A stretch of 64,000 nt of DNA from the NCBI GenBank assembly GCA_948567375.1, contig OX419760.1, forward strand, positions 3,596,001 through 3,660,000, read 5' to 3'. Below, piece after piece: positions 33,702-46,151 of the stretch. This DNA comes from Lunularia cruciata. Lineage: Eukaryota; Streptophyta; Marchantiopsida; Lunulariales; Lunulariaceae. The translations under genes were made by a program, and so were the position numbers. Within the stretch, counting starts at the first letter, position 1, and every line of letters begins with the position of its first letter. The notes under the pieces were generated by a model, which saw nothing but the letters and a program-made list of their open reading frames with translations, did not search any database and was not told the origin of the DNA.

Positions 33702-36700
33702 TGTGTGGAGCAGCACAAGTGGATGCATCTATAGCAGTGACTAGGAGTGCAGTACGTGCTCTTGAGCCTAAAGGAGCATCAGTGGAGTTGGACCCACAAA
33801 GAGGAGAGGTTGGGAGACAGATTAGACTTCCCCAATCTTTTATGCTATCTGAGGCATTCCAGACGACATCCATGGCTCCTATACGTCCCAGTGCAGGTGT
33901 GGTAGATGGTGATGGAGTGCATGATAGACTACCTGCTAGTCAACCACCTGCTATTGCACAAAATGAGTCTAGCATGATGTTGGGGGCGGCTCAGCTGATT
34001 ATGCGGTGCTCTTTGTTTTCATCCAATGATATATTTACATTGGAAGTTGACCCAACCCAATGTTCCGGTTGGCTACCCTGCTTTGTGAGAGTAGGGATGA
34101 TGCGGTTCCTATTACTAGAGCAGAGGTGGTTGATAATGGATTTGACTTGGTTGAGGAGCATGGGATCCACTCAGCGACCAATGGTTTATGGCAGGCAACA
34201 ACGATTAGATTGGAAGAGTTACCAACTAGACCGGCCTTTGAGAGAGCATTGTTCACACCTGGTGTTGTCCTATTGAATAAACAAAGAAAGATTTTCCATT
34301 TGGTGGGACCTTTAGGGAAGGTCTATACACCAAAAAGAGTCTTATTAGACTTTGGTGCATAGCCTATTATGTTAGGGAAGGCTACAATTGTCAATCTGGA
34401 GTAAAAAAAGACCATTGTGGAGAGGTGTCTATTTTAGATCCAAACATCTCTAGGTGGTGGTTTGACACAGTACATCACACGTGGGAAGCTTGTTGTCCAA
34501 GTTCAGCCTTGTCATCCAATTAATAGCTTGGTGGTGAGAGCTTAGGCTATTACGACCATAGTTGAGTCATATGATGTGCTAGTTGGTGGAGCAGTGCTAT
34601 ACCCCATGGGTTTCAATATTGACTATTGGGAGGAGACAGCCTCCTATAGACCAGATTGGCAGTCCGGTGAGGGATGAATATGTCGCCTACTAGTACACTT
34701 CAATAGTGGTAGTCTTCGCTCACTACATTCCATGACCATGGCAACATTAGTTTAGCTTTTAGTGGTGTTGTTACTTGGCCTAGTGACTTAGTGGAGTGGA
34801 ACACCCATGCAAAAGATACTCTAGTACCAAAGGAGATCACTTGGATTTGGAGTACAAGTGGGATTGTTCCATCCACCTTGGATGTTCCATTGTGGAGTTC
34901 ATAGGAGACATTGCAGCAACATGCAGATTGGTTGGTGTAGTAGGCTTGGAGTGGAGCCTTTGTACCACTAGAGATGAGTGTGAGGATGAGCCTTTAGAGT
35001 TGATTACCTTGACACCTCTAGATACCATACTCATTGCTTGGCAGTATCCAATATAGGGAGTATGTCTATTGGAGTTGTTTGGTGGGATTAACACCGGACT
35101 AGTTGCGGTACTACATGCGGGTATAAGAGTACAAAGGTACTTATATATGGAGAGAGATGAGACTACTAGGCAAGTCTCTCTACATCATGTGGCCTAATTG
35201 GCCTATCAATATGCCGAGTTATTATTGATGTCAGTGGTCAAGGGTTACCAGAAGACCCTACCAGAAGATATTTCCTTAATGGGGGCGCATGATCTGGAGA
35301 GACATGGGACTATTCACTTGGTGATTACTAGATGGCCATGTTAGGGATATACACATGCTAGACAAGGTTTGGGTCTTCAAGATCCCCGTTCTGGTGTGTT
35401 TTTGGGAGATGATATGGATACTACAACATCTCCAGGTTCATCAATCTGTTTTTCTAGCTTACATTTTGGAGAACGTTCCTTTGATGGGTGATTCTTGCAA
35501 TAGAGCGGCGGTGAGTACACATCAAGTCCATTCTTGGATGGGACCTGCTATATTTTTAGATGCAGCCAGAGTAGTATCACGAGCTCATTGTCTTCATCTT
35601 TGATGGATGAACCTCCTACCTAGAGAATTTTTACATCATGCTTATGATGGGATTCAATGACCTGACCACATCCTTGTTGATGACATCTTAGATGTTGGGC
35701 ATCAATCTCAGACGGTGGTAGTGGCTGATAGGTCACCTATGGTAGTGGTGAACCTATTGGATAGCCTTTAGCCGCATTTCCTACATTCATGAGTTTCCCA
35801 AGCTCTCATGCTTTTTGAGAGAGAGGACTTGGACTTATTTGGGACTCACAATTACAGCAATTGGTGGAGCCCAATGCCAATAAGAGAGAGAATGCAATGG
35901 GTTTTTGTACCGATATTACCGTTGTTCCAGCAATGTCAAAGGCATCTTGGCATTAGGTGTTAGGTCAGGCTATGGACTTGAATTGTTTGACCTGGATTGT
36001 GAGCCTTGGCTTGGTAGAGCAGCATAGGATGTGCTTGATAGGCATCACCACTTGGACATTTGTGAGCTTTGTGCCTACCGAGAGAATTTAGGCATATGTT
36101 AGGAGCAATGAACCAAGTGGACATGGTATTCTTGGGACGTAGCCAATGGGTACTAAGGAGAGTGGTCTACTTGGATTCCATCAAAGTGAGCGTGGTCTAC
36201 TTGGATTACACCCTTGGTCTACTTGAGATGCAGCTAGAGGATGTATAGAGCTTGTAACCAGATCAGAGGGAGTTTTTCACACAAAGGTTGGGACCTCTAG
36301 TAGTCAAAGGCATCACATTATTGCTCCCAAGGGGCTAGTGTAGCAAACATTCAACACGTCTTCCACTCCTACTATAGTTACAAAGGATACTTGGGAGCCA
36401 GATCTTGGACCCAAGCTTATAAGAGAAGAAAAATGGAGGGTTTGGAGGTTCTTGAGGAGCTACATAAGTTGTTTTGTCTTCAATATGAAGGCTTTGGGTG
36501 CTCTAAAGGACCTAGTATTCAGATTGAGCTGACTAATGATACACTAGTTTTTTGACGTCTTTATAGTGATATGGAGAGGACATTGATTCGGAGCCGGAGT
36601 AGTGACCTTTTTGAGGCTAGTTTGGTGGAGATTTCACATGAAGAGTATGCATAAACAACAATGATGCCAGCCAAGAAAGATATGCATGGCAACTACATAG

Positions 36701-39457
36701 ATAAGCGGATGTGTGGAGATTACCGTCCTATCAATAAACAAACTAAGGTTGATCGGTATTCCATGCCTACATTGGAGGAGATTTTTGATACAATTGGGCA
36801 TGCAAAGGTCTTCAATACTTTGGATCTTTGAGCAAGATATCATCAATTGCCAATCAAGGAGGAGGATAAGTCCAAGACAACATTTTGGGCTATTGATCCT
36901 CCCGGTACGGATGTGTTATATCAATGGAGGTTCTTGCCATTTGGGTTGAAGAATGCTCTTGTTGAGTTCCAAAGGATCATGGATAGGATCTTAGCTGGAT
37001 TGGATTTTGCTTGGTGCTAGATTGATGACATTTTGGTCTATAGCACTACTGTGGAGGAGCATGAGAGATAATTGTTGGAGGTGTTTGAGCGGTTGAGATC
37101 TCATGGACTCAAATTACATCTTGGGAAGTGTAGGTTCTTCCATGAGCAAGTTGAGTATTTGGGTCACACTATCTACCCTAGAGGACTTGGTGTGTAACAA
37201 ACCAAGGTGAAGGCTATTGCACATATTCCTTGGCCTACAAATGTGAGTAGAGTGCAAGCATTCATTGGGTTGGTGAACTTCTATCGCCGCTATGTTAGAG
37301 GATTCAGTGCCATTGCTAAGGCCTTGATGAAGTTGACCAAGCTTACACAGGTGTGGTATTGGAGAGATGAGCAAGAGAGAGCTTTTGTAGAGCTCAAGGG
37401 GAGGTTGACATCTACTCCTATTTTGAGGAGATTGATCAGAGGATGACCATTTCAGGTTCATATTGATTGGACTATGTTGGGGCTTGGAGTGGTGCTCACC
37501 CAACATGATGATGAGGGGAAGGATTTTGTGGTGGCCTATGCTAGTCGCTCCAACAATTCAATGGAGGCAAATTATAGTTCATATGAGGGAGAGTGCTTGG
37601 TAGCAGTTTGGGCAGCAGCACATTCTTGATTTTACCTATTTGGTAACCACTTCACTCTCATCATCGATCATTAGCCTCTAAAGTGGTTGATGGAGTCCGA
37701 CAAGCTTTTAGGGAAGCTAGCACAATGGGATCTGATTTTACAAGAGTATGATTTCACGGTTGTTCACAGACCTAGAATGGTGAACCGTGATGCAGATGGG
37801 TTGAGTAGAAGCCCATGTCCTAGCTAGTAGGATCAGACCAGGGCACATTGGCATGGTGAGACAAATGAGGAGATGGTACTAGGTTGGCATGCATTGGCCT
37901 TTTTGTGTATATTTTTTGAGGCTTTGGTGGTATCTCTCTCAGTGCATATAGGAGGAGTTATTGAGGTCATAGATCCAAAGAGTGAAGTATTGGTACAATT
38001 CAGCAAGACATTCATGGTGATGTCTTAGTGATGGACTATCTTTGCAATTTTGTTGTGGGTGGCACAATTGGGGCCAAGGAGAGAGATAGTGTCCTTCAGC
38101 GAGCCAGACAATTCAACTTGGAGGGCAAATACCTTTTGCAGGTATGGGAGGATGGTGGAGTGTGAGTAGTACCACTTCCAGCTTAGAGACCACAGTTCGT
38201 CCGTCATGCTCATGAGGAGTTAGGACATTTTGGAGTAAAGCGTACATATAGCTTACTCTAGAGTCATTATTGGTGGTGTGGTATGCAGACCAAGGTACAA
38301 CAATTTGTTGCCAGATGTGTGGTTTGTGACCAAGTTAGAGCATTATTCAATGCTCCTTCACCATAGTTACACCCATTACCTATCATGGGATTGGATTACC
38401 GTTGGAGTTTGGACTTCATTGGACTTCATTGGACCTTTACCGCTGACTGTGAGACATCATCGGTATGTTTGGTGATGGTGGAACACTTCTCCAAGTGGAT
38501 TGAGTTGGTGACACTTCTTGACAATTCTAGTGAAGGGATAGCTTACTCATTCCTAGATCAAGTTCTTAGTCATTTTGGTGCACCAACTGAGGTTTTGACT
38601 TATCAAGGTATAGAGTTCTTGGGGGAGTTTCAGGTCTTGGGTGATAAGGCTTTGATTGATCATTGTACTACATCCCAAGATCACCCTGAGGCAGATGGCT
38701 TAGCAGAGAGAGTGGTTCAGATGATGAAGAGAAGATTGCAAAAGTATGGTTTGTAGAGAGGCCATTTGGGAGATTGGGATCCCAATTACCTTGGTTGGCC
38801 ATGGGCTATTGGTTCATCTAGCAAGCCTCCTTAGCATCCTTCTCTACTTACTTCCTACTCTATGGACACAATCAAGATTTACCTATAGCCATTCATCAAG
38901 ATGTTACTATAGTTTTGGACTTTGATGATCCAGATGTATGGATGAGCGCATCTTCTCAACAAGCATAGATCTTTTGGAGAGTGATGTTGATGGCTTTTGG
39001 GAACTTGGAGATTGCTTAGTATATAGATACCTTACACTATGCTACCATTTGGGGAGGAGGTTATAGACCCTCAATCCGTCAATTTCATCCAGGGGACTAT
39101 GTATATCTATAGTAGATAGCACCAACGACACTTGATTTTTTGACAAGCCGTACTATTGTGAGAGTGCATGAGGTTTTGCCATATGGAGTCCTTGTGTTAG
39201 AAGTACATGATGGTGTTGTTTGGAAGGATCATGTGCACAATTGTGCACCATGCCACCTCCCAAACATTGATAGTATCATGGACCCAAGCTTGGCACTTGT
39301 ACGTGCAGGCTTGAGGTGTATGTTATGTGGCTATTTTGGTGGAGCTACTACTATGTTAGTGTGTGATAGCTATTCGAGAGGATGACATATGGCATGTATG
39401 ACTCCTTCCCTCATGGTGGTTCCTCAAGGATAGTGGTTATGTCCTAGATGTACTTAA
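33702..39457 (+). pseudogene. Family B pol: protease, RT, RNase H, integrase, PHD finger
   Basis: The protease is marked by RVLLDFGA followed by PIMLG (Ser/Thr of the active site changed to Phe). A frameshift lies near 34060. RT has CGDYRPINKQTKVDRYSMPT, WRFLPFGLKNA and IDDILVYS with a stop replacing the residue before IDD. RNase H has LGLGVVLTQHDDEGK and HRPRMVNRDADGLSR. Integrase has HEELGHFGVKRTY, a CVVCD zinc motif, LDFIGPLP, VLTYQGIEF and EADGLAERVVQ. The second catalytic Asp of DD35E is Tyr here. After the integrase comes WKDHVHNCAPCHLPNID and then a PHD finger at 39317-39451; the frame ends at TAA 39455-39457. About ten in-frame stops show that the copy is dead. Confidence 0.8.
39317..39451 (+). 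other. PHD finger at the integrase C-terminus
   Basis: The translated spacing is C-X2-C-X11-C-X2-Y-X4-H-X2-C-X14-C-X2-C, read from CMLCG, MLVCDSYSRG(W)HMAC and (G)xWLCPRC. This is the C4HC3 PHD pattern with the fourth ligand Cys changed to Tyr. A stop (TGA) replaces the conserved Trp before His and a TAG lies in VPQG*W. In the 62-64 kb copy that Trp codon is intact (RGWH). PHD fingers commonly read histone H3 tails; here one takes the place where chromoviruses carry a chromodomain. The assignment is by spacing only. Confidence 0.75.
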
Positions 39458-39625
39458 CCTATAGCTAGTTCATTCTTTATATGGTATAGATTGCAGTCAG
39501 GCGACTAACAATGGAGCTCCATAGCACCCGACCTTCTGATCTTTGCCCATCATAGGGTATACCATATACTTAGAGTAGATGGCTATCTGGAATAAGAGGG
39601 ACCTAACCACCAACTAGGGGGCAAT

Positions 39626-40295
39626 TGTGGCACTTAAGAGTCTATGTATGACTTATGTGTGAGTTGTGCTTCTATTGTGTATGATGTTATCAACAATGTA
39701 TGTTGTGTAGCAATGTATATACGCACGACAATTGTCACCCCATTTGTAGTGTCACATCTAGATTGCTTGGATCTCTTTCCCACTAAAGTTGCAGTGATAG
39801 TAGTTACAGGTATTTCAGCAATTTCCCATAGACTACTTTCCAATGGTCAGATTTTATGTTTGGGGTATTGACTTCACGGTGAGGCCCACCGTCACTTTGC
39901 ACCATTCACACCATTGAGTGTGCCATCAATAGGACCATTAGGGTTTCAGACCTAGCTCAAGTCCAAGTATACTTTCAAAGTGCATCTCTTGAGAGCTCAC
40001 TTCTTTGATGTTGAGCCTTCAAGTTCTTGGCTATGGTGGACAGAGGCCGGTGAGCGTCACCTAGATTCTCTTAGCTAGAGTGGGTGTGGCTTGATTGTAA
40101 TCAGTGCCCAGTTGTTGGTAGTTTATAGAGTGACAGATCAAGTGTTGATCTGAGTTGAGGTGATTTTAGAGTTGTAAACAATCTGATTATTGTGGCACTT
40201 TAGAGTCTATGTATGACTTATGTGTGAGTTGTGCTTCTATAGTGTATGATGTTGACAGCGATGTATGTTGTGTAGCAATGTATATATGCATGACA
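39626..40295 (+). repeat. Family B LTR with internal 105-bp terminal direct repeats
   Basis: A 670-bp repeat starting TGTGGCACTT after a CTAGGGGGCAA purine-rich stretch and ending GCATGACA. Its first 105 bp (39626-39730) and last 105 bp (40191-40295) are near-identical direct repeats. The same arrangement is found in the second copy (62169-62818). Relics of the middle section occur at 22733 and 26471. Confidence 0.75.
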
Positions 40296-40669
40296 ACCTC
40301 CCAAATTATCAAAATGGGGATTGCATTATAGAGTAGAGTACTTGAAAAGTCAAAATCTAGAATTTATGTTGTGAGATTTGCAGTTTAACAGACCGGTCAA
40401 TGTTAGAAGAAATATGGAACAACATGTATACAATGTGAGTGAGAGCCAACCTCATTTCATGGACCAAAGACCACTAGCAACAAGTTTTAGGGGAAATTTT
40501 TGCATCATTTGGTCAGATTGACATTGATACTTGTCATGGTAAGCCGAGTAAGGGTATGAAAGCCAAGATAAATAATGCACTTGTAGGAAGGAATTCCACT
40601 GATGGGTATAAACTACAATATCTAAAAGATTCTATTAGACAAGTCATAATAGAATTAATTATAAATTTT
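40296..40669. other. Stretch after the family B LTR, nothing recognised
   Basis: About 370 bp of decayed DNA downstream of the LTR. It may belong to the same old gene as the following block, but no frame is readable. Confidence 0.35.
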
Positions 40670-42360
40670 TTTTGATCAAAACAAACCTCCTATATGAATC
40701 TCAATCTGGCTTTTTTCTTCCAACATCTATACAAAATGAAACCTATGAGTTGGGGATGGATGGTTTGGGAATGAGTAAAGAAGCTAATGGAGGACATGGA
40801 ATAGCGAGTGGCCATGATTGTAATGCTCTTCTACCTAGGAATGGAATTTTTGACAAATGAGGAGCACAAGAAATTTCCAAGTCACTTATACCATCTAGCC
40901 TACTTTAATGGACACCCTGATGTGGCAAAGGAAATAACCAAGTATCATAATGTGGACAAGGAATATGCTTGTACCAAGAATTTTGGACTTGTCAAATAAT
41001 CATACAACACCATTATGATTAGTAAGAAGGTACATATTACAAAGGCTAAAACCTTGGTCTCCAAGAAACAAAAGAGAAACTAGGTTATTAAAGTTTTTTC
41101 AAGTGAACATGGAAGTGGTAGAGCCAAAAGATAGTTTTGAAATGAGGCCTCTACAACAGATGAAGGTCACTTTGGCTCCAAGAAAGAAAATTCCAAAAAC
41201 AAGAACCAATCAAGCAACAATGACTTGTTTACATGCATCTCATCACAAGATGCCAACAACAAAATATCAAAGGAGGTAGCAAACAATGATATGCAATCAT
41301 CACCAATTCCCAACAAAGCCACAAAGGACAAGGGAAAAGGACCAATGGAAGATGAAAATGAGGCCTCCATTGCTATTCTGAAGAAAGCACTCACTCAAGC
41401 TAGTACCTATCTTTTTCCCAAAACCTTGTCAACCTAAGAGTTCCACTATCAACATCATAGATGTCATTTTTGGGAACACAAATCAAACAAGGATATTTGT
41501 TAGTTGAAGAAACTCAAAAGCAAGAATTAGAACCCAAAAGTTGAAAGAAAAAGATTACACTATGTGCCGCATACAATATGGGGACAAACACATCTATGTA
41601 GCCAACTAGATGACATCAAAGCGTGTTGAAATGGAAAGTCCTCCACACTAAACACCATAAGCATGATTTGTGATACAAAATGATGAACCAAATATAATGG
41701 AAAAAATTAGCCATTATATGAAATATCACAATAATTTGATGGCATGGTTGATGTTTTGTACTTTGTACATGTAATGATACTAACTATGGAACTAGTAGAG
41801 GAGATTGTACTCTTCTACAAAGACACCATAACAAGCCAATTAAGCTCATAAAGTACGTTCATAACAAAACAAGCATAGCCGCCATAGACAAGGCACTGCT
41901 TTGTATGGAATTGACCAATGCCAACAAACAATTGACAAACGAGATTGCATTGTAGATGTAGAAGGACCAATTGCTTGAGAAATTCCAACATGAAGAACTA
42001 TCATTACAAGAGAAACACAAATTCATCTTATGATGCCTACAAATGAAGGTTGATTTAGTGTAAAATAAGGTTGCTAAACAACAAACTCAACTCAAAGAGC
42101 AGATGAAAGGAATGTATGGCCAGCAACATGATAAACTGGACAAAGATTAAGACTTCAAAACTCAGATTGAGGCTCTTGAGAGGAAGCTCTATATGGGTGA
42201 CCAGCTAACAGCCTTGTCCCTCAAACTACAAAGCCACATGAACTCAAAGTTCAACGAGATATAAACAAATGTCACCAAAAAAGTTGTCGAGTACGAAAAG
42301 GAGCTCTATGAGCTCCTTCAAATCTGCAAGGGCCCGGGCAGTTCATCACAAGTAGCATGA
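40670..42360 (+). pseudogene. Decayed coiled-coil protein gene, family unknown
   Basis: A frame at 40808-40999 (EFLTNEEHKKFPSHLYHLAY, DVAKEITKYHNVDKEYACTK) and one at 41225-41437 are Lys/Asn/Ser-rich. From about 41880 to 42360 a single frame keeps strong heptad-like character (LTNANKQLTNEIAL, EELSLQEKHKFIL, VAKQQTQLKEQMKGMYGQQ, KTQIEALERKLYMGDQLTAL, VVEYEKELYELLQICKG) but is broken by at least six stops. Coherent amphipathic coding across stops indicates a once-real protein. I do not recognise the family; it could be a passenger or accessory gene of a transposon. Confidence 0.55.
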
Positions 42361-42385
42361 GCTCACGGAGTTCCGTGAGCTCATG
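42356..42385. other. 14-bp-arm perfect palindrome
   Basis: CATGAGCTCACGGA, a 2-bp spacer (GT), then the exact reverse complement. It begins at the final codons of the decayed coiled-coil frame. It has no T-run, so it is not an obvious terminator, and its role is unknown. Confidence 0.7.
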
Positions 42386-43571
42386 TTACAATGACTAAAA
42401 ACCTTAACAATACCTTACAACCCAAGCAATAGAAATGTCTATTATAAGCAACTTATTTTATAGTTGTTTACATATCATTTTTGTTTGTGCCTTGTGGTTC
42501 ATTTTCATCCCATAGTCGATATGTTTTGTACTTGTAAATAGTTTGTAGATCTTAGTGTAAAACAAAATCCAAGTGGATCACTATACAACAAAGGAAGATA
42601 CAACAAAGTTGCTAAAGTGGCAATGCCATGTCAGATGCGCCTACTTGGAGATTAGATTAAGATACGATAAGATAAGAACCTTATTAGTAAGGATTAGATG
42701 TAATTAGACTAATTTTGTAGTAAAAAAAGGAAATACCATCAAGACTATCAAGTCTATGTATGTGTATTTTGCTACTCTCTGTATGAATGTTTGATTACTT
42801 AGTCACTTAGTCATGAGCAAACTTGGAATAGAGGCACAAGTACTAGAGTGAAGGAATCATTTGTATGGAACTAGAAGTGTACCTCTTGGTGCTCTACATA
42901 TGCTAGGAATAATATTGCTATGGACTTTTACAAGCCTAGGTATTGTTAAGTACCATGAATTCAAGACTAAATAGTAGAAGTCATTCTACTCTCTTGTAAA
43001 GTAGTGCCTTCTATGAAAGGTAATACACTATATTACAATTGTAGATGATAGGGAGATATGACCTTTGGAAGAGTTGACTCCAATTTAGTTTGCATGTTTC
43101 ATCCTACTACTTGTGAGACATTGTGATATATGTTTATCTTGTACGACTTTATGTTTGTAACAATGGTAGAACATAGAACAGTCATGAAAATAACAGGTAG
43201 GAATTTGGTCTGGCTAATTGAAGGATAAGCAAAGTCTGAGGCAAAGTGACCTTGTTGTGAATGATCCATCACTCTCAAGAGTTCTCTAGACTACAATTAT
43301 CGTGAAAGTGATTAGTAATCATTTACCATTTTGTAGTATGCAATAACAATGAGACTACCATCTTCTATGAGTGACTTAGCCAAAGAGGTTAAATACAAAG
43401 CAATATTGTTAGCTTTGTGATACTTTTACCTTGTTTTTAGTCATATCCAACTCATAACCTCATGGCATGGCATTGGCTGGTTCTTACTGCAAAATTAGAA
43501 ATTTGAATGACATTGTGTCATTACATATTATTGACAAAAATGGGTATAAAACGCTTTGTTTGAACTCTCTA
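42386..43571. other. Intergenic stretch, nothing recognised
   Basis: About 1.2 kb of AT-rich, probably decayed DNA without gene, RNA or clear repeat. Confidence 0.45.
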
Positions 43572-43866
43572 CTAAATCAAACTAGGAGCGACTTACACGA
43601 AGTACCCGATTTTAGAATTATACAACTTTCATTAGTAGTTGCTTTTCATATTCAAAATCTAATAAGTCTAGGTCCGGCCGCAATAAATAATTATTTGTAT
43701 TCTCAACGAAAGGCTTACGTTGTGAGATTGACTATTCAAATACAACTCTACATAAGAGTGTGTTTGATTCGAAGAGAACCTGATTGGAAATGGTGCAAAG
43801 GAGACTATTGAAACAAGAAGGAGACCTTAGGCACTAGACATGAGGCTATCTTGGCAAGTTGCTTGT
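43572..43866 (-). pseudogene. Duplicated RsmB-like gene fragment (exon 5 and intron)
   Basis: About 295 bp align in the same orientation with 19966-20267 of the methyltransferase gene. Shared blocks include TAGTTG...TTTCATATTCAAAATCTAATAAGTC, GGTCCGGCCGCA, GTGAGATTGAC, GAAGAGAACCTGATTGG and CTATTTTGGCAAGTTGC-like sequence. The match covers exon 5 (20184-20267) and the following intron, including its donor context. The copy has many substitutions and indels and no other exon follows, so it is a non-functional genomic duplicate, not a processed copy. Confidence 0.8.
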
Positions 43867-45667
43867 TATCATTGAAGTTGAAATTAATGGATTTATATGC
43901 ATACAAAAATAAAATCCATAAATCTCAATTTTCATTATATGTAAATATAATGAATTAATTAAGTTCACTTTATTTATATCTTAAAATATGGATACATTCT
44001 CTTACTCATTTAGAAATGCAATTTTATTTTTCATTTCTTTTACTTATATATAAATAGTATTTTTATTTGTTTAATTTATTATAAAAAATTATTTTAATCC
44101 AATTCTCAATATTTTACATTGGTGTATTTTTTAATATTAAATCTTTTTAACATTAATATAAATATTAATTTTTTACTTGTAAACTTATGTTTATAGTTTC
44201 AAATATATTTAATCTACTAGTTGAGCATTGAGCTCATAAATTAGACTTCACATAATTTTGACATTTATAACACGTATTTAATACATTATTAAAAAAAGTC
44301 ATATATAATATGTGATTTTTCTCTTATTTACTCTTATTTAGTGTTATGAATATTGCATTAACTTATTAATATTATTTAAAAAAGTATCACAACTCTTAGC
44401 CTTTTCTAGATAACATTAAATTAATATATTGATAAAAGATTGACCAAAGTCCACCAAGGCTTATAAATATATGTAGGAAATAACATCAAAACTCATTTCA
44501 ATTTTAAGAAAACCCATATTAGATCTATCTCTTTATGTAGCTATTGAGTTTGTGATTCTCCAACAAGGTTATTTATACCTCTATTGTTTTCTATGACTTC
44601 TATTTATGGTCTTTATGTTTCTCTAATCTTTTGCATCCATCTCTACACATGTTTGAGGACCTTCGAATCTTGCTATAGTTTTAAAGTTTTAGTAATTTAA
44701 ATGACTGTAAAGTTAGATAATAAATAATTATTAAGTTAATTAATTATATATAATTTAAATTGGATTCAATGGCTACTTTAAACAAGAAGAAGTCTCATAG
44801 CTATACTACTAAAACTAATTTTAATGAAAGTAGTTATATATATGCCAGATACTTTTGATTCATACTTTAGTTTACTTTTTGTCATTCACTTTCCCAAAAT
44901 ATTGGAATATTTACAGAATTAAAATATAAGAAGACAGAAATAATTTTCAAAACTTAAGTAAGGAACCTTTGCTAAAATAATAGACCTTAAGGATAATAAT
45001 TGTATATTATTTTAAAGAGTATGTGTTCAATGCATTTCTATAGCTAAATAATTGATATTATTTTATTAAATATCCAATAAAGAAATGAAATTTAGGTTCA
45101 ACTAGTTTAATGTACTTAATATATGATTTTATATTAGGTGTGAAAGATTTTCTAAGGCTTTTTTCTTTACCATCAATTTCAGGAAGATCCTATGACATAT
45201 TTATGATGATATTAAATAAAAGATAAGAAACAAATCATTTCACTCCATGTCTAAATCTAAAGTATCTTTACTCCAACAGACTTGTTTATAGTCTCTATCA
45301 AATTCAAAATGAAATTCAAAATCCAATATTCATCTTGTATGGAGTGCATTCTTTTATGGCTAAGAGTTTAATTATTTATTTGGTATTTTAGAGACAAGGA
45401 GAATTGAAGTTAATAATGGTGATATTATTTCATTAATGTGGAGTGATATTTTTAGTAAACTCAAACTTCAACTATGTTTTCTTTCCCTAAATAAGAGCTA
45501 TTCTACACAATTTTAATGATGCATCAAACCTTTATCTAGCATGCACATTTCTACACTTTTCCTTATATATGACTTCTAGCTTTATTCTTACTCTCCTAGA
45601 CCTAAATTCACTAATATTATAATCATTTATTGTGATCCTTGACATATGCACTTCTTTAGTGATTTTT
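43867..45667. other. AT-rich stretch, nothing recognised
   Basis: About 1.8 kb of strongly AT-rich DNA with no convincing gene. A short open frame on the minus strand at 45532-45780 overlaps the next element's 5' UTR and is spurious. Confidence 0.5.
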
Positions 45668-46151
45668 AGAGAAATAAACAAGAGAGTGAGAGCAAGGAGT
45701 GATGAATGAGAGAGACAAGAGAGGAATTTATGATTCTTTTTAGTGCACATTAGAGAGTAAGAATGCATGTTAATAGACAATTCTCTTTGTTTTCAGTTGT
45801 AATTCCATTGGTACTAGATTGAAGGCTATAAAAAATTGTGTAAAAAAGTATGGATATATTTAGATTTTTTAGGGTTTGGAATGATTAATTGAGAATGAGA
45901 TTGATGTGTTGAAAATTCTTTTTCTAATACCTTTGGTTTCATCCACTAGTTTTATGAGAATTTAGTTTGAAGATATAGAGATGTGAAATTAGAGTGAAGA
46001 GTGATTCTAGTTTTAACAATTTGGAGTGCTATCATTTACTCAAGGTAGCTAGCATTTAATGTAAGGTAGGAAGTGAGTGTGTTATGGTTTTGCAAGTATT
46101 AACATATACATGATAGAATATTCTTTGTCTTATGTTACTTTTATGCAAGTT

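Larger units (their letters stand above)
31003..40295 (+). mobile_element. Ty3/gypsy family B with PHD-finger integrase tail
   Basis: The element reads gag (about 31.3-32.7 kb), protease (about 34.3 kb), RT (36.6-37.2 kb), RNase H (37.4-37.8 kb), integrase (38.2-38.8 kb), a C-terminal PHD finger and a 3' LTR (39626-40295). It is interrupted at 32949-33701 by a solo family A LTR. The 5' LTR was not found; a family A LTR abuts the gag side. Many stops and shifts make it inactive. A second copy with the same PHD tail and LTR is at 62169-64000, confirming that the tail belongs to the family. Confidence 0.8.
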
